41,450 nt of DNA, taken from a candidate division KSB1 bacterium (GTDB lineage Bacteria; Zhuqueibacterota; Zhuqueibacteria; JANLFK01; Oleimicrobiaceae). Position numbers and translations under genes: made by a program. Each line of letters opens with the position of its first letter. The stretch's first letter is position 1. Below, piece after piece: positions 9,212 through 19,032 of the stretch. The stretch lies in the NCBI GenBank assembly GCA_034506335.1, contig JAPDPR010000034.1:1-41450 (forward strand). The letters run 5' to 3'. A model generated the notes under the pieces. The model saw only the letters and a list, made by a program, of their open reading frames with translations. It had not been told where the DNA came from and did no database searches.

Positions 9212-10062
9212 ACGATCACTTTCCTGAACTCGTACTCCAGGATGTCGGTGGCGCCTAGTTTCTTCAGCATAGGAATAAGGCGAATAGTCTCTGATCGGCG
9301 TACGGCGGCCTTGACTGCGTAGCCTTGCTCACCGTAAAGCTGGGCCACTGTGGGGGCACGCATGCACGGGAGCAGTCGCACCACTGCCTCCAATTTCTCC
9401 GCCGGCACGTTCATCTCCAACATGACCCGCTCGCGCGCGTTGCGCACCGCCTCGAAAAGCGTTGCCAGCTCCTCGATCTTTTCCCGCTTGCGCTCATCGC
9501 GCAATGCCTGGGGATTGGCGATAAAACGCGTAGATGATTGCATGATGGTCGCCACCACTCGCAACCCATGTTGGCGGAGGGTTTGGCCGCTGGCCGTATT
9601 GTCGATGATCATGTCTGCGTCTTCCGGGGGAAATGCCTCGGTGGCCCCATAGGTGCGCAGCAGGATAAAGTTGTAACCCTGCTCTTCCAGGAATTGGCGA
9701 GAGATCCGCTCGTATTCCGAGGCAACCACGATGCGCCTTCTGCGAAGCTCTGTCTTTTTCATTGCCGCTGGCACCGCAGCAACTATGCTCACTGGGTCAA
9801 GGCCCAGGTCGATGACCTCTTCCACCTGCGCGCCCGTCTCCACGATCCAGTCAAGACCAGTGAAGCCACAGTCGTGCGAACCCAGCTCCACGAGCTGCGC
9901 GATGTTCTGCGGCTTCATGATCTTGACTTGGAGCTCCGGATCGTTGACTTGCGGCACATAATGGCGATCGTTCTCGCGCAAGGTAAAGCCAGCCTCGGCG
10001 AGAAGACGAACCACACCGTCGTGAATGCGCCCCTTAGGAATAACAAGCTTAATTCTACGCAT
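9208..10062 (-). CDS. hisG: ATP phosphoribosyltransferase, long (HisZ-independent) form
   Basis: First committed step of histidine synthesis: ATP plus PRPP gives phosphoribosyl-ATP. At 284 residues it is the long homohexameric form, with a C-terminal regulatory domain (about 210-284) that binds histidine in characterised members. N-terminal motif is LVIPKGRI. The PRPP-binding segment is DADMIIDNTASGQTLRQ (about 147-163). The C-terminal domain includes LPCMRAPTVAQLY. I chose the ATG at 10062 because AGAGGAGG lies 5-6 nt upstream; an alternative start 21 nt earlier has no such site. It overlaps the aroQ stop by 8 nt, physically joining the aromatic and histidine halves of the operon. Confidence 0.96.
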   Translation of the reverse strand: MRRIKLVIPKGRIHDGVVRLLAEAGFTLRENDRHYVPQVNDPELQVKIMKPQNIAQLVELGSHDCGFTGLDWIVETGAQVEEVIDLGLDPVSIVAAVPAAMKKTELRRRRIVVASEYERISRQFLEEQGYNFILLRTYGATEAFPPEDADMIIDNTASGQTLRQHGLRVVATIMQSSTRFIANPQALRDERKREKIEELATLFEAVRNARERVMLEMNVPAEKLEAVVRLLPCMRAPTVAQLYGEQGYAVKAAVRRSETIRLIPMLKKLGATDILEYEFRKVIV

Positions 10063-10507
10063 GTCCTCCTCTGCTCTTGACAATCCGTATCAACTCGTCC
10101 AGCCCTCTGAGGTAGCTTTCTGCGCCGAGTCCGGAAATCTGCGCTGCGCACACGGGCGCGATGACCGAGACCCGGCGAAACTCTTCGCGGGCGTGAATAT
10201 CAGAGAGGTGCACCTCCACTGCCGGCAAGGCCACGGCGCTCAACGCATCGCGCAGGGCATAGCTGTAGTGCGTCAGCGCGCCGGGATTGATGAGAATCCC
10301 GTCCGCCCATCGGCGCAGTCGGTGGATAAGGTCGATGAGCTTTCCCTCGTGATTGGACTGCACAATCTTCACGCGCACACCCACGCTGCGCGCGTGGCGT
10401 TTGATGAGCGCGTTGAGCCGGCGCAGGCTCATGGTGCCGTAGATTTCCGGCTCACGTTCTCCTAAAAGGTTAAGGTTCGGCCCGTGGAGCACCAGCACGC
10501 GCAGCAT
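10055..10507 (-). CDS. aroQ: Type II 3-dehydroquinate dehydratase
   Basis: Converts 3-dehydroquinate to 3-dehydroshikimate as the small dodecameric type II enzyme. The 150-residue length is typical. The start MLRVLVLHGPNLNLLGEREPEIYG carries the family signature, with the active-site Tyr in EIYG. Further motifs are QSNHEGKLID (about 59-68), INPGALTHYSYAL (about 77-89) and VEVHLSDIHAREEFR (about 102-116), which holds the catalytic His. The ATG has GGGTGAAAGA just upstream, 10 nt after the aroB stop. The longer open frame upstream of this ATG overlaps aroB and is not the gene start. It overlaps hisG by 8 nt. Confidence 0.96.
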   Translation of the reverse strand: MLRVLVLHGPNLNLLGEREPEIYGTMSLRRLNALIKRHARSVGVRVKIVQSNHEGKLIDLIHRLRRWADGILINPGALTHYSYALRDALSAVALPAVEVHLSDIHAREEFRRVSVIAPVCAAQISGLGAESYLRGLDELIRIVKSRGGHA

Positions 10508-10517
10508 TCTTTCACCC

Positions 10518-11606
10518 CTAAGCCAGGACATGGGCAATCGCCCCTCGCAGCTCCTCGGCGCGCAGGTCAGTGACAACGTGCGGCCACCCCACATCTCGAA
10601 CTGCTACAAAGTGCATGATTCGCGCCACATGCTTCTTGTCGCTGGCCACAAAGCGCAGCACCAGATCCGGGTCGATGCCGGCGGTGCGCACAGCGCAGGG
10701 CAGACGCGCCAAAAGGGCGTCGACCTGCTTGTAACGATCCTCCGAAAGCAGCCCTCGCTGCGCGGAGATCCAGGCGGCAGCGCGCATACCCAGCAATACC
10801 GCCTCACCGTGGCGAAAGGTCTTGAACCCCGTGGCTGCCTCCAACGCGTGGCCCACGGTGTGGCCAAAGTTTAAGACGCGCCGTATCCCGTTCTCCCGTT
10901 CGTCTACCCGGACAATACGCGCCTTGATCTGGCAGCATTCCTGAATGACCCAGGAAAGGAGTTCCTTTTCCTTCAAGGACAGCAGAATATCGAGCTTCTC
11001 CTCCAGTACGTGGAAGAGCTGCGGGTGCGCTATCACCGCGTACTTCAGCACTTCGGCAAAACCCGCACGGAGATCGCGCCTGTTGAGCGTACTCAGCACG
11101 GAGGGATCGCTCACTACGCATCGGGGGTGGTGGAAAGCCCCGATCGCGTTCTTTCCTGCAGGGTGGTTGATCCCGGTCTTTCCGCCGACTGCACTGTCAA
11201 CTTGGGCCAACAGGGTCGTGGGCAGTTGCACCAGTGCTACACCACGCAGGAAAGTTGCCGCTACAAAGCCCGCAAGGTCGCCAATAACACCGCCTCCTAA
11301 GGCCACGATCGTCGCGCTCCGGTCAAAGCGCCACTCGAGCAATTTGCCCCACACACTCACGCACCGGCGAAGCGATTTACTCCTTTCCCCTGCGGGCAAA
11401 ACTAAGGTGTGCACTTCTAGACCGGCGTTTTGGAGCTGCTCCGAGACCAGCGGAGCATACCGCGGCGCCACATTGCTGTCGCTCACCAGCGCCACCTGCG
11501 GCCCGGACAGGTGTGGTACCACCAATTGGGCCAGGTGCTGGAACGCGCCGGGCTCCACCCACACCGGATAGGCCAGCGTTCCTATTTTGACCTCAAACGC
11601 CCCCAT
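10518..11606 (-). CDS. aroB: 3-dehydroquinate synthase
   Basis: NAD- and divalent-metal-dependent cyclisation of DAHP to 3-dehydroquinate. The chain has 362 residues from the ATG at MGAFEVKIG. Diagnostic segments are LPAGERSKS, GGGVIGDLAGFVAATFLRGV (about 94-113), QLPTTLLAQVDSAVGGKTGIN (about 117-137, including the substrate-binding Lys), the metal-ligand Glu in AGFAEVLKYAVI and the metal-ligand His in NFGHTVGHALE and RHGEAV. The start lies 14 nt inside the end of aroK, so translation is probably coupled. The pathway gene aroK lies directly upstream and aroQ directly downstream. Confidence 0.96.
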   Translation of the reverse strand: MGAFEVKIGTLAYPVWVEPGAFQHLAQLVVPHLSGPQVALVSDSNVAPRYAPLVSEQLQNAGLEVHTLVLPAGERSKSLRRCVSVWGKLLEWRFDRSATIVALGGGVIGDLAGFVAATFLRGVALVQLPTTLLAQVDSAVGGKTGINHPAGKNAIGAFHHPRCVVSDPSVLSTLNRRDLRAGFAEVLKYAVIAHPQLFHVLEEKLDILLSLKEKELLSWVIQECCQIKARIVRVDERENGIRRVLNFGHTVGHALEAATGFKTFRHGEAVLLGMRAAAWISAQRGLLSEDRYKQVDALLARLPCAVRTAGIDPDLVLRFVASDKKHVARIMHFVAVRDVGWPHVVTDLRAEELRGAIAHVLA

Positions 11607-12144
11607 AGTGGCGATGGAAGACCTCCACAAGTTGTTCCACCAACTCTTCGACCGTGGTATCGTCCTGCACCCCGATCACCACCTGGGCCCGCATGTAGCG
11701 CGGCTCGCGCAAGGCCAGCAGGCCACGGATGGCCTCCGCGCGTCTCTCCCCGGCTCCCACCTGCAGCAGAGGACGTGAGGTGTCAGCGTCAAGTCTCCGC
11801 TCCAGAGCTGTCGGAGAGCATTTCAGGTAGACTGTCACCCCGGTCTGTTGCATCCTCTGCCAGTTCTCGTCGTCCATAACAGCACCACCCCCCACTGCCA
11901 CCACTTGCTTCCCTTGCCGACTCACCTGCTCAACCACCTTCCGCTCCAGGGCACGGAAGTATCGCTCTCCCCGCTCAGCAAAGAGCGCCGCCACCGTTTG
12001 ACCGCTCTGCCGCTCGATGAGCTGGTCGGTGTCGACGAAGCGCAAGCCAAGTCGTTTCGCCAGGGATTGCCCAACGGTCGTCTTGCCTGCGCCCATGAAG
12101 CCGATCAAGTAGAGGGTAAGGCGCTTTCTACCTCTTGAAGACAC
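11593..12144 (-). CDS. aroK: Shikimate kinase
   Basis: Phosphorylates shikimate with ATP. The P-loop is [11 protein letters not shown] near residue 15-25. FVDTD (substrate-binding Asp) follows, then FRALERKV, the GGGAVM shikimate-binding glycine loop and a lid with RPLL. No ATG lies upstream of the P-loop in frame. The best start is a GTG at 12144 with GGAG 7 nt before it, giving 183 residues starting [19 protein letters not shown] closer to the P-loop is possible but would remove most of beta-strand 1. The GTG choice gives a 17-nt overlap with aroC, in line with the other junctions of this operon. Confidence 0.93.
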   Translation of the reverse strand: MSSRGRKRLTLYLIGFMGAGKTTVGQSLAKRLGLRFVDTDQLIERQSGQTVAALFAERGERYFRALERKVVEQVSRQGKQVVAVGGGAVMDDENWQRMQQTGVTVYLKCSPTALERRLDADTSRPLLQVGAGERRAEAIRGLLALREPRYMRAQVVIGVQDDTTVEELVEQLVEVFHRHYGGV

Positions 12145-13306
12145 GGCGCAGCTCCGGGAGTGAATCGCCACCAAATGCGTCGAGTATCGCGTCGGCCAAG
12201 ACCAGGGCAACCATGGCCTCGGCCACCACGGCGGCTGCCGGGACTGCACAGACGTCTGCGCGTTCGCGGTGCGCTGGTCTTGCTTGGCCGCTCTGCAGGT
12301 CCACCGAGCGCAAGGGCCTGCCCAACGTAGGGATAGGTTTCATCGCCGCACGCACCACCACCGGTTGGCCGTTGCTCACGCCCCCCTCGATGCCGCCAGC
12401 GCGGTTGCTTGTCCGCTTTGGCGTGCCACCTCGCCCTGGGAGAATCTCGTCATGGAGCTGAGAGCCCAGCAGTGCAGCACCCTCCCACCCCATCCCCACC
12501 TCGACGGCTTTTATGCCGGGAATGGACATAAGCGCCATGCCCAGGAGTGCATCCAGACGGCGGTCCCAGTGCACGTAGCTGCCCAGCCCCAGGGGTACCC
12601 CGACGGCCACAACCTCCACCACGCCGCCCAGCGTATCACCGGCCTCACGCGCGCTGTCGATGGCCGCAGTCATGCGCCGGGCTGCCTGCGGGTCCAGGCA
12701 GCGCACTGGAGAGGCATCGGCCTTGGCACTGAGCCTTTCGCACCATTGCACTGCCTTGCGTCCCGCCAAGGCAGGGACCTTCTCAACCGCACGCCAACAA
12801 CTCCAGTGCCCACCGATGGCACATACGTGTCCGGCTATGCCCACACCGAGCTCCGCAAGCAGTTGTCGAGCCACTGCCCCCAGTGCCACGCGCATAGCCG
12901 TCTCCCGCGCACTTGCCCGCTCGATAACATCGCGCAGGTCCTTGTGGCGGTACTTGGCGGCCCCTGCCAAGTCCGCGTGCCCAGGCCGAGGCACCGTCAC
13001 AGGCTCCGGAGCGGACTCGCTTTTTTCCGCGTCCATGATCGTGCGCCAGTTTTCCCAGTCGCGATTGCCCAGGAGCAACGCCACCGGTGCACCGGTGGTC
13101 AAACCGTGCCGCACTCCTCCCACGATTTCCACCCGGTCTTGCTCGATCTGCATGCGCGCGCCTCGGCCATGGCCGGCCTGCCGCCTTTTGAGCTGCCGGT
13201 CGATCTCCTCCCCACTTACGGGCACCTGTGCAGGCATCCCCTCCAGGATCCCCACCAGCATCTTTCCGTGCGACTCCCCCGCAGTCAGATAGCGCAGCCT
13301 ACCCAT
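12128..13306 (-). CDS. aroC: Chorismate synthase
   Basis: Reduced-FMN-dependent elimination of phosphate from EPSP to give chorismate, the branch point for Phe, Tyr and Trp. The 392 residues match bacterial enzymes. Signatures are LTAGESHG (residues 8-15), [17 protein letters not shown] (about 42-58), [17 protein letters not shown] (about 106-122), [12 protein letters not shown] (about 128-139) and the FMN-site region [15 protein letters not shown] near residue 305. The ATG overlaps the aroE stop by 8 nt. Confidence 0.97.
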   Translation of the reverse strand: MGRLRYLTAGESHGKMLVGILEGMPAQVPVSGEEIDRQLKRRQAGHGRGARMQIEQDRVEIVGGVRHGLTTGAPVALLLGNRDWENWRTIMDAEKSESAPEPVTVPRPGHADLAGAAKYRHKDLRDVIERASARETAMRVALGAVARQLLAELGVGIAGHVCAIGGHWSCWRAVEKVPALAGRKAVQWCERLSAKADASPVRCLDPQAARRMTAAIDSAREAGDTLGGVVEVVAVGVPLGLGSYVHWDRRLDALLGMALMSIPGIKAVEVGMGWEGAALLGSQLHDEILPGRGGTPKRTSNRAGGIEGGVSNGQPVVVRAAMKPIPTLGRPLRSVDLQSGQARPAHRERADVCAVPAAAVVAEAMVALVLADAILDAFGGDSLPELRRVFKR

Positions 13307-14177
13307 GAGCTCCTAACTCCTTGCTCAATCGCGCACGCAGGCGGTGGTAGAGACCATCCTCATCCGCCGGTCGCCTTCCGGACCATAAGGCCATCGCCTC
13401 CAGCCCCTGGAAGATGAACATCTCCAGGCCCGAGATAACCTGCGCGCCTGCCTTCTCTGCCTGCCTTATCATCGCGGTCCGGAGAGGATTGTAGACCAGG
13501 TCAAATGCCACCATACCGGAATGGAAAAAGGAACCCGGCACCGGAGACTGCCCGTGGTGGGGCCACATACCCACCGGGGTGGCGTTGACTACCAAGCCGG
13601 CCGTTGCAAGGCTCCTCCGCAACGCTTCCTCATCCCAGGGGAGAACCACCAGTTCGGTAGTATGACTGGTGCTGGAAAGTTCATGCACCAGCTGCTGCCC
13701 CCGTCCGATGGAACGAGCGTGCACCCGCACCCCAGCTGCTCCCTGCTGGGCGAGTGCCCACACAGCGGCACGTGCCGCGCCCCCTGCACCTAACACCACG
13801 ACATTCTTACCTTGCGCACTCACGCCGTGGAGGCGCAAAGCTCGGGTAACGCCCACCACATCAGTGTTGTATCCGACAAGTCGCCCCTGCTCGTTGACTA
13901 CCACGTTCACCGCGCCCAACGCGCGCGCCTCTGGTGCAAGCTCGTCCAACAGCGGCACGATGGCTTGCTTATGCGGGATGGTCACGTTCACCCCCATCAC
14001 GCCGAGGGCCCTCAGACCCGCCACCGCCGCCGGTAGGTCGGCGGCACGTACGCGAAACGCGTGGTAACACCAATTGAGGCCCAGCGCCTCGATGAGCAGC
14101 CCTTGGAGCAGGGGGGAAAGCGAGTGCTCCACAGGATCGCCCACCAGGCCCAAAGTCCTCGTGCACGCGTCAACCAT
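13299..14177 (-). CDS. aroE: Shikimate dehydrogenase
   Basis: NADPH-dependent reduction of 3-dehydroshikimate. From [15 protein letters not shown] the protein has 292 residues. Substrate-binding motifs are [12 protein letters not shown] (about 14-25) and NVTIPHKQ (catalytic Lys, about 66-73), followed by LGAVN, YNTD and the Rossmann loop [14 protein letters not shown] (about 130-143). The C-terminal domain has [11 protein letters not shown] and [11 protein letters not shown]. The ATG lies 8 nt inside the end of aroA. Confidence 0.96.
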   Translation of the reverse strand: MVDACTRTLGLVGDPVEHSLSPLLQGLLIEALGLNWCYHAFRVRAADLPAAVAGLRALGVMGVNVTIPHKQAIVPLLDELAPEARALGAVNVVVNEQGRLVGYNTDVVGVTRALRLHGVSAQGKNVVVLGAGGAARAAVWALAQQGAAGVRVHARSIGRGQQLVHELSSTSHTTELVVLPWDEEALRRSLATAGLVVNATPVGMWPHHGQSPVPGSFFHSGMVAFDLVYNPLRTAMIRQAEKAGAQVISGLEMFIFQGLEAMALWSGRRPADEDGLYHRLRARLSKELGAHG

Positions 14178-15450
14178 GCCGCAGTGCCTCAAGAAATGCG
14201 AAGAATCCCGGAAAGGAAATGTCCACGCATTCTGCCGAGCGAATCACGGTGGGGCCCTTGGCCACAAGTGCTGCCACGGCAAAGCTCATGGCGATGCGGT
14301 GGTCGCCAAAGCTCTCCAGACTTGCACCCCGGAGCTGCTGAGGACCGGGTATGGACAGCCCATCCTCCAGCTCTTCCACCTGGGCCCCCATAGCGCGTAG
14401 ATTTGCAGCTACGGCCCTGATCCTGTCGCTCTCCTTGACGCGCAGCTCTTTGGCGCCACGGATGCGTGTGAGCCCCCGGGCCTGCGTGGCCACCACCGCC
14501 AGCACGGGCAGCTCGTCGATGAGCCTTGGCACCAGCGAGCCGTCCACCTCAGCCGCCCGCAGCGGAGCCCCCTCGACCAGCACATCGGCCACCGGTTCGC
14601 CCTCCCCGCGTTCATTGTGCACGGTGATGCGAGCCCCCATTGCGCGCAGAACGTCCAGGGCACCGGTGCGTGTGGGGTTTACCCCTACCCCCAGCACCTC
14701 CACGCGCGCACCAGGGACCATTGCAGCGGCAGCGATGAAGAAAGTGGCCGCAGAAATGTCACCTGGGACAGACAGACTAGTACCGCGCAGCACTGCTGGC
14801 CCGCGCACTCCTATGCCCCCGCCATGTCCCACCAGCTCTGCGCCAAAGAGAGGCAGCAGGCGCTCGGTGTGGTCACGCGTCTGTGCCGGTTCCACCACCG
14901 TAGTTTCGCCCGAGGCGTAAAGGCCAGCCAGGAGCACTGCCGACTTAACCTGTGCGCTGGCCACGGGCATGTGGTAGTCGATGGGACTGAGCGGTCCGCC
15001 CTCAATGACGAGCGGTGCCAGGCCACCCGGCTGCGATTCGATGCGCGCCCCCATGCGGGTAAGGGGCTCGATTACTCGCGCCATCGGTCGTTGCCGCAGG
15101 GAGGAGTCCCCGGTGAGCGTGCTCCTAAACCGCTGTCCCGCCAACACCCCGGCCAACAGCCTCAGCGTGGTGCCTGAGTTGCCGGCGTCCAATGGGCGTG
15201 AGCAAGGTTGCAGCCCTCGCGGTCCCACGCCGTGAACCACCACCTCTTCGCCATCGTGCTCAATGCGCACACCGAGATCCCGCAGGCAAGTCATCGTGCT
15301 CTGCACATCGCGCCCCGGGCAGAGGTTGTAGATGCGCGTCTTGCCCTCGGCAATGGCACCCAGAATCAGCGCCCGATGAGACACGGACTTGTCCCCTTGC
15401 ACCATCATCTGGCCGCGCAACGTCCCGCCGGGGATGATCTCGTAATCCAT
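14170..15450 (-). CDS. aroA: 5-enolpyruvylshikimate-3-phosphate synthase
   Basis: Transfers enolpyruvyl from PEP to shikimate-3-phosphate. The chain has 426 residues in two inverse alpha/beta domains. N-terminal motif is GDKSVSHRALILGAIAEG (about 19-36). The PEP loop reads LDAGNSGTTLRLLAG (about 87-101), a Bacillus-like GNSGTT type rather than the E. coli GNAGTAMRP type. RQRPMARVIEPL and the C-terminal RVKESDRI and GDHRIAMS motifs are intact. The start is 4 nt after the tyrA stop. Glyphosate class cannot be settled from these motifs alone. Confidence 0.96.
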   Translation of the reverse strand: MDYEIIPGGTLRGQMMVQGDKSVSHRALILGAIAEGKTRIYNLCPGRDVQSTMTCLRDLGVRIEHDGEEVVVHGVGPRGLQPCSRPLDAGNSGTTLRLLAGVLAGQRFRSTLTGDSSLRQRPMARVIEPLTRMGARIESQPGGLAPLVIEGGPLSPIDYHMPVASAQVKSAVLLAGLYASGETTVVEPAQTRDHTERLLPLFGAELVGHGGGIGVRGPAVLRGTSLSVPGDISAATFFIAAAAMVPGARVEVLGVGVNPTRTGALDVLRAMGARITVHNERGEGEPVADVLVEGAPLRAAEVDGSLVPRLIDELPVLAVVATQARGLTRIRGAKELRVKESDRIRAVAANLRAMGAQVEELEDGLSIPGPQQLRGASLESFGDHRIAMSFAVAALVAKGPTVIRSAECVDISFPGFFAFLEALRHG

Positions 15451-15454
15451 GGGT

Positions 15455-16558
15455 CTACTCCACCCTCCTCGTGCGAAAGCCCAGTCCGCTGATCAGCTCT
15501 TCGGCGCGAGTGCGGCACCTTTCTGACTCAAACGCCAAACGGATGCTTCCGGCCTCCCCTTCCCGGACCTTGAGCACCTCTATATCCTTGATGTTGATCT
15601 GCTCGGCGGCCAGCGCTCCTGCCATAGCCGCGATCACACCCGGCCTATCTTCCACCTGCACCACGAGGTCAAAGTGAGGCTTGAGGAACCCTTTGGTGTC
15701 GCGTGGGATTGACAACCTGCTCCTCGCAGCGCTCTCAAACTCTGCCTCCAGCTCGCCGGCCAGCAGCTTGGCCCTTATGTCCTGCAGTGCGGCAATGTAT
15801 TCGTCCACAAAAGGGACGATTTGTTCGAGGTTGGTGGCGAGCACGTCTTCCCACATCCGGTAAGGGCTGGAAGCAATGCGGGTCATGTCCCGGAACCCTC
15901 CTGCAGCCAGTTTCAGGACATGCGGCATGTCTGTCTGATGACGCGCCACCATGTTCATTAGTGCCACGGCCAGCAGCTGAGGAAGATGGCTCACGGCTGC
16001 TGCCACCCGGTCGTGGAGAGCAGGACTGGCGATCAGGACCTTGGCCCCAACCTTTTCCAACAGCCTGCCTAACGAGCGCACCACGTGGGTGGGCGTCTGA
16101 TTTGCCGGCGTGAGCACCCACACCGCGTTTTCGAACAGAAGCGGGTCGGCGGCGCGTAGGCCTTGCCGTTCCGACCCAGCCATTGGGTGCCCCCCGACAA
16201 AGTACTGCCCGGGGGACAGCACCTCTTCAGCCCTTTGCACAATCGCCCGCTTACTGCTCCCCACATCGGTTACAATAGTGCCTGGCCGCACTGCCGCCGC
16301 CACGCGGGGCAACAGCCGCAGAATCTCGGCGATCGGCGTGGCCAACACCACCAGCTCCGCCTCGGCCACACACTGCTCAGTCCCCTCTTTGCCAAAGGCG
16401 ACATCAACCGCGCCAAGCTCCTTAGCCAGGGCGGCAATAGAGTCCTCGTCCACGCCCAGGACTCTTGCCGTGGGGATCTTGCGTTTCAAAGCCATGGCCA
16501 GCGACCCCCCGATCACACCCAATCCGATGATCCCCACCTTCAGCTTATCCTGGCTCAT
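15455..16558 (-). CDS. tyrA: Prephenate dehydrogenase with C-terminal ACT domain
   Basis: Oxidative decarboxylation of prephenate to 4-hydroxyphenylpyruvate in tyrosine synthesis. The N-terminal Rossmann loop is [14 protein letters not shown] (about 11-24). TDVGSSK (about 97-103) and GGHPMAGSE (about 121-129) mark the family, and the catalytic-region [16 protein letters not shown] lies near 181-196. The helical dimerisation domain follows. Residues about 295-367 form an ACT domain ([19 protein letters not shown]), so allosteric control by an aromatic amino acid is likely. The ATG overlaps the DAHP synthase stop (ATGA) and has GGAGG 4 nt upstream. Confidence 0.93.
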   Translation of the reverse strand: MSQDKLKVGIIGLGVIGGSLAMALKRKIPTARVLGVDEDSIAALAKELGAVDVAFGKEGTEQCVAEAELVVLATPIAEILRLLPRVAAAVRPGTIVTDVGSSKRAIVQRAEEVLSPGQYFVGGHPMAGSERQGLRAADPLLFENAVWVLTPANQTPTHVVRSLGRLLEKVGAKVLIASPALHDRVAAAVSHLPQLLAVALMNMVARHQTDMPHVLKLAAGGFRDMTRIASSPYRMWEDVLATNLEQIVPFVDEYIAALQDIRAKLLAGELEAEFESAARSRLSIPRDTKGFLKPHFDLVVQVEDRPGVIAAMAGALAAEQINIKDIEVLKVREGEAGSIRLAFESERCRTRAEELISGLGFRTRRVE

Positions 16559-17580
16559 GGTGCCTCCGCCACCCGCCTGCCGATGGCCCAGGCGATGATG
16601 CGCAGCTCCTCCATGAGGTGCGCGAACTGCTCGGGGAGCAGAGACTGAGCGCCGTCCGCGAGCGCCTCATCGGGTCTGGGGTGCACTTCGATGAGCAACC
16701 CGTCTGCCCCTGCCGCGACCGCTGCTCGAGCCATGGGCGCCACCTTGTCGCGCAACCCGGTGCCGTGGCTCGGATCGGCGATGATGGGCAAGTGGCTGCG
16801 TTTCTTCACCACCGGTATGGCGGAGATGTCCATCGTGTTGCGGGTGTAGGTCTCGAAGGTGCGAATGCCTCGTTCGCACAGGATAACCTCCGCGTTGCCG
16901 GCCGCCATAATGTGCTCTGCCGCCATGAGCCACTCCTCGATGGTAGCGGCCATGCCTCTTTTGAGCAGCACCGGCTTACCAGCGCGACCAGTCTCCTTCA
17001 AGAGGGAAAAGTTCTGCATGTTCCGCGCGCCTATCTGCAGGATATCCACGTACGAGGCTACTAGCTCCACATCGCGCGCCTCCATCACCTCAGACACGGT
17101 GGCCAGCTCATGCGCCCGCGCCGCCTCGTGCAGGTAGCGCAACCCTTCCTTGCCCAGGCCTTGGAAACTATAGGGCGAGGTGCGCGGCTTGAACGCTCCG
17201 CCGCGCAGGATGCGCGCACCCGACTTCCTCACCAGGGCCGCCACCTCGTGAATCTGCGCCTCGCTCTCCACCGCACAGGGGCCCGCCATCACCACTACCT
17301 CGTCCGCGCCAATCTCCACATTGCGCACCCGTACCACCGTATCCAAGGGGTGAAAAGCGCGGCTGGCCAGCTTGTAGGGCTCGGTGATGCGCAGCACCTC
17401 GTGCACCCCGCGCATGACCTCCAGCTGGCGCGTGTCCACCCCACGCTTGTCGCCAATGGCACCGAGGATAGTACGGTTCACCCCGGTGGAGCGATGCACG
17501 CGAAATCCCAGGGCGACCAGCTTTTCTTCTACTGCTTGAATCTCCTCGGCCGTGGCATTGTCGTCCATGACGACGACCAT
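16555..17580 (-). CDS. aroF: DAHP synthase, type I-beta with N-terminal regulatory ferredoxin-like domain
   Basis: Condenses PEP with erythrose-4-phosphate, the entry step of the shikimate pathway. Residues 1-70 form the small ACT-like/ferredoxin-like domain ([15 protein letters not shown]) found in Thermotoga-type enzymes, where it mediates feedback inhibition by Tyr or Phe. The TIM barrel follows, with AGPCAVES (about 99-106), [16 protein letters not shown] (about 126-141), [15 protein letters not shown] and ADPSHGTG near residue 268. The ATG is preferred over the adjacent GTG because GGAGGT lies 6 nt upstream of it. It follows trpB by 35 nt. Confidence 0.95.
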   Translation of the reverse strand: MVVVMDDNATAEEIQAVEEKLVALGFRVHRSTGVNRTILGAIGDKRGVDTRQLEVMRGVHEVLRITEPYKLASRAFHPLDTVVRVRNVEIGADEVVVMAGPCAVESEAQIHEVAALVRKSGARILRGGAFKPRTSPYSFQGLGKEGLRYLHEAARAHELATVSEVMEARDVELVASYVDILQIGARNMQNFSLLKETGRAGKPVLLKRGMAATIEEWLMAAEHIMAAGNAEVILCERGIRTFETYTRNTMDISAIPVVKKRSHLPIIADPSHGTGLRDKVAPMARAAVAAGADGLLIEVHPRPDEALADGAQSLLPEQFAHLMEELRIIAWAIGRRVAEAP

Positions 17581-17615
17581 CACGCACCTCCGCCGCGTTG
17601 CTCCGATGGCGGCTC

Positions 17616-18977
17616 TCAGGACACCGCCGGCAGGCGCTTGAGCGCCTCCTGGACCTTTTCGATCGGGTAAGCGTAGTCTTCCAACTTGCCGCTGAGATAG
17701 CCCTCGTAGGCCGCCATGTCGAAATGACCGTGACCGCTGAGGTTAAAGAGGATGGTCCGCGCCTTGCCCTCCTTCTTGCACTGCAATGCCTCGTCGATCA
17801 CCACTCTGATGGCGTGGTTGCTCTCCGGTGCCGGCACGATGCCCTCGTGACGGGCAAAGGTCACACCCGCTTGGAAGGTCTCCACCTGGTTTACCGCGCG
17901 CGCCTCCACTAGCCCCAGGCGATGCAGGTGGCAGACAATAGGGGCCATCCCGTGGTAACGCAGGCCACCGGCATGCACCGGCGGCGGCACAAAATCGTGC
18001 CCTAAGGTGTACATTTTGAGCAACGGCGTCAAACCGGCCGCGTCGCCATAATCGTAGGCATAGAGGCCCTTCGTGACGGTGGGACAACTTGCCGGCTCCA
18101 CGTTGATCACCCGTAGGTCCGGGCGTGTGCCGTCGATTTTGTCCTTGACAAAAGGCAGGTAGAGGCCGGCGGCGTTGGATCCTCCTCCGATGCAGCCGAC
18201 GATGATATCCGGGTACAAGCCGGCGAGCTCCATCTGGCGTTTGGCCTCGAGCCCGATCACTGTCTGGTGCAGCAGCACATGGTTGAGCACGCTGCCTAAG
18301 GAGTAGTGGGTGTCGTCGCGTGTGGCCGCCTCCTCTACGGCCTCGCTGATGGCGATGCCCAAGCTGCCGGGGCTATTCGGATCGCGCGCCAGCACCGCAC
18401 GCCCAGCCTTGGTTTCGGTGCTGGGACTGGGCACACAGGTGGCACCCCAGGTCTCCATGAGCACGCGGCGATAGGGCTTATGCCGGTAGCTGACTGCCAC
18501 CATGTACACCTTGACCTCCACGCCGAACAGCATCCCGCCCAGCGCGAGGGCACTCCCCCACTGGCCGGCCCCCGTCTCGGTGGTGATGCGTTTGATCCCC
18601 TCCTTCGCATTGTAGTAGGCCTGCGCCACCGCGGTGTTGGGCTTGTGACTACCAGCAGGGCTCACCCCCTCGTATTTGTAGAAGATACGTGCTGGGGTAT
18701 CTAAAGCCTTCTCCAGACGTCTGGCCCTGTACAAAGGCGTGGGGCGCCAAAGGGCGTAAACGTCCCGCACTTCATCGGGAATATCAATCCAACGCTCAGT
18801 GCTCACCTCCTGCATGATGAGCGCCATGGGGAAGAGGGGCGCCAGGTCATTGGGCCCCACGGGTTTGCCTGTGGCCGGGTGCAGCACCGGCGGCAGCGGC
18901 TCCGGCAAGTCCGCCTGGATGTTGTACCATTGCCGCGGTATCTCCTTCTCCTCCAGCTGGTACTTGATTCGGTCCAT
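17616..18977 (-). CDS. trpB: TrpB2-type tryptophan synthase beta chain
   Basis: A 453-residue PLP enzyme of the long TrpB2 group rather than the ~400-residue TrpB1. An N-terminal extension of about 70 residues precedes the core. The Schiff-base lysine is Lys112 in [13 protein letters not shown]. The [12 protein letters not shown] segment contains the catalytic Glu, and the phosphate loop is [23 protein letters not shown] and [11 protein letters not shown] are further TrpB2-like segments. TrpB2 members typically lack the TrpA-contact features and act without TrpA, and no trpA, trpC, trpD or trpE occurs here. Characterised TrpB2 enzymes prefer O-phospho-L-serine as co-substrate (established knowledge). 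The ATG with AGGAG 6 nt upstream was chosen over an adjacent GTG. A SerK-like gene ends 55 nt upstream. Confidence 0.92.
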   Translation of the reverse strand: MDRIKYQLEEKEIPRQWYNIQADLPEPLPPVLHPATGKPVGPNDLAPLFPMALIMQEVSTERWIDIPDEVRDVYALWRPTPLYRARRLEKALDTPARIFYKYEGVSPAGSHKPNTAVAQAYYNAKEGIKRITTETGAGQWGSALALGGMLFGVEVKVYMVAVSYRHKPYRRVLMETWGATCVPSPSTETKAGRAVLARDPNSPGSLGIAISEAVEEAATRDDTHYSLGSVLNHVLLHQTVIGLEAKRQMELAGLYPDIIVGCIGGGSNAAGLYLPFVKDKIDGTRPDLRVINVEPASCPTVTKGLYAYDYGDAAGLTPLLKMYTLGHDFVPPPVHAGGLRYHGMAPIVCHLHRLGLVEARAVNQVETFQAGVTFARHEGIVPAPESNHAIRVVIDEALQCKKEGKARTILFNLSGHGHFDMAAYEGYLSGKLEDYAYPIEKVQEALKRLPAVS

Positions 18978-19032
18978 CACGCACTCCTTTCGGCTTTACT
19001 ACCCGTCTAACCTGGGTGCGTCCCAGGGCCAG

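Noticed and set aside
12269..13417. Long plus-strand frame opposite aroC (382 codons)
   Set aside because: It is the antisense shadow of the chorismate synthase gene, with His/Pro/Arg-rich composition and no family motif.
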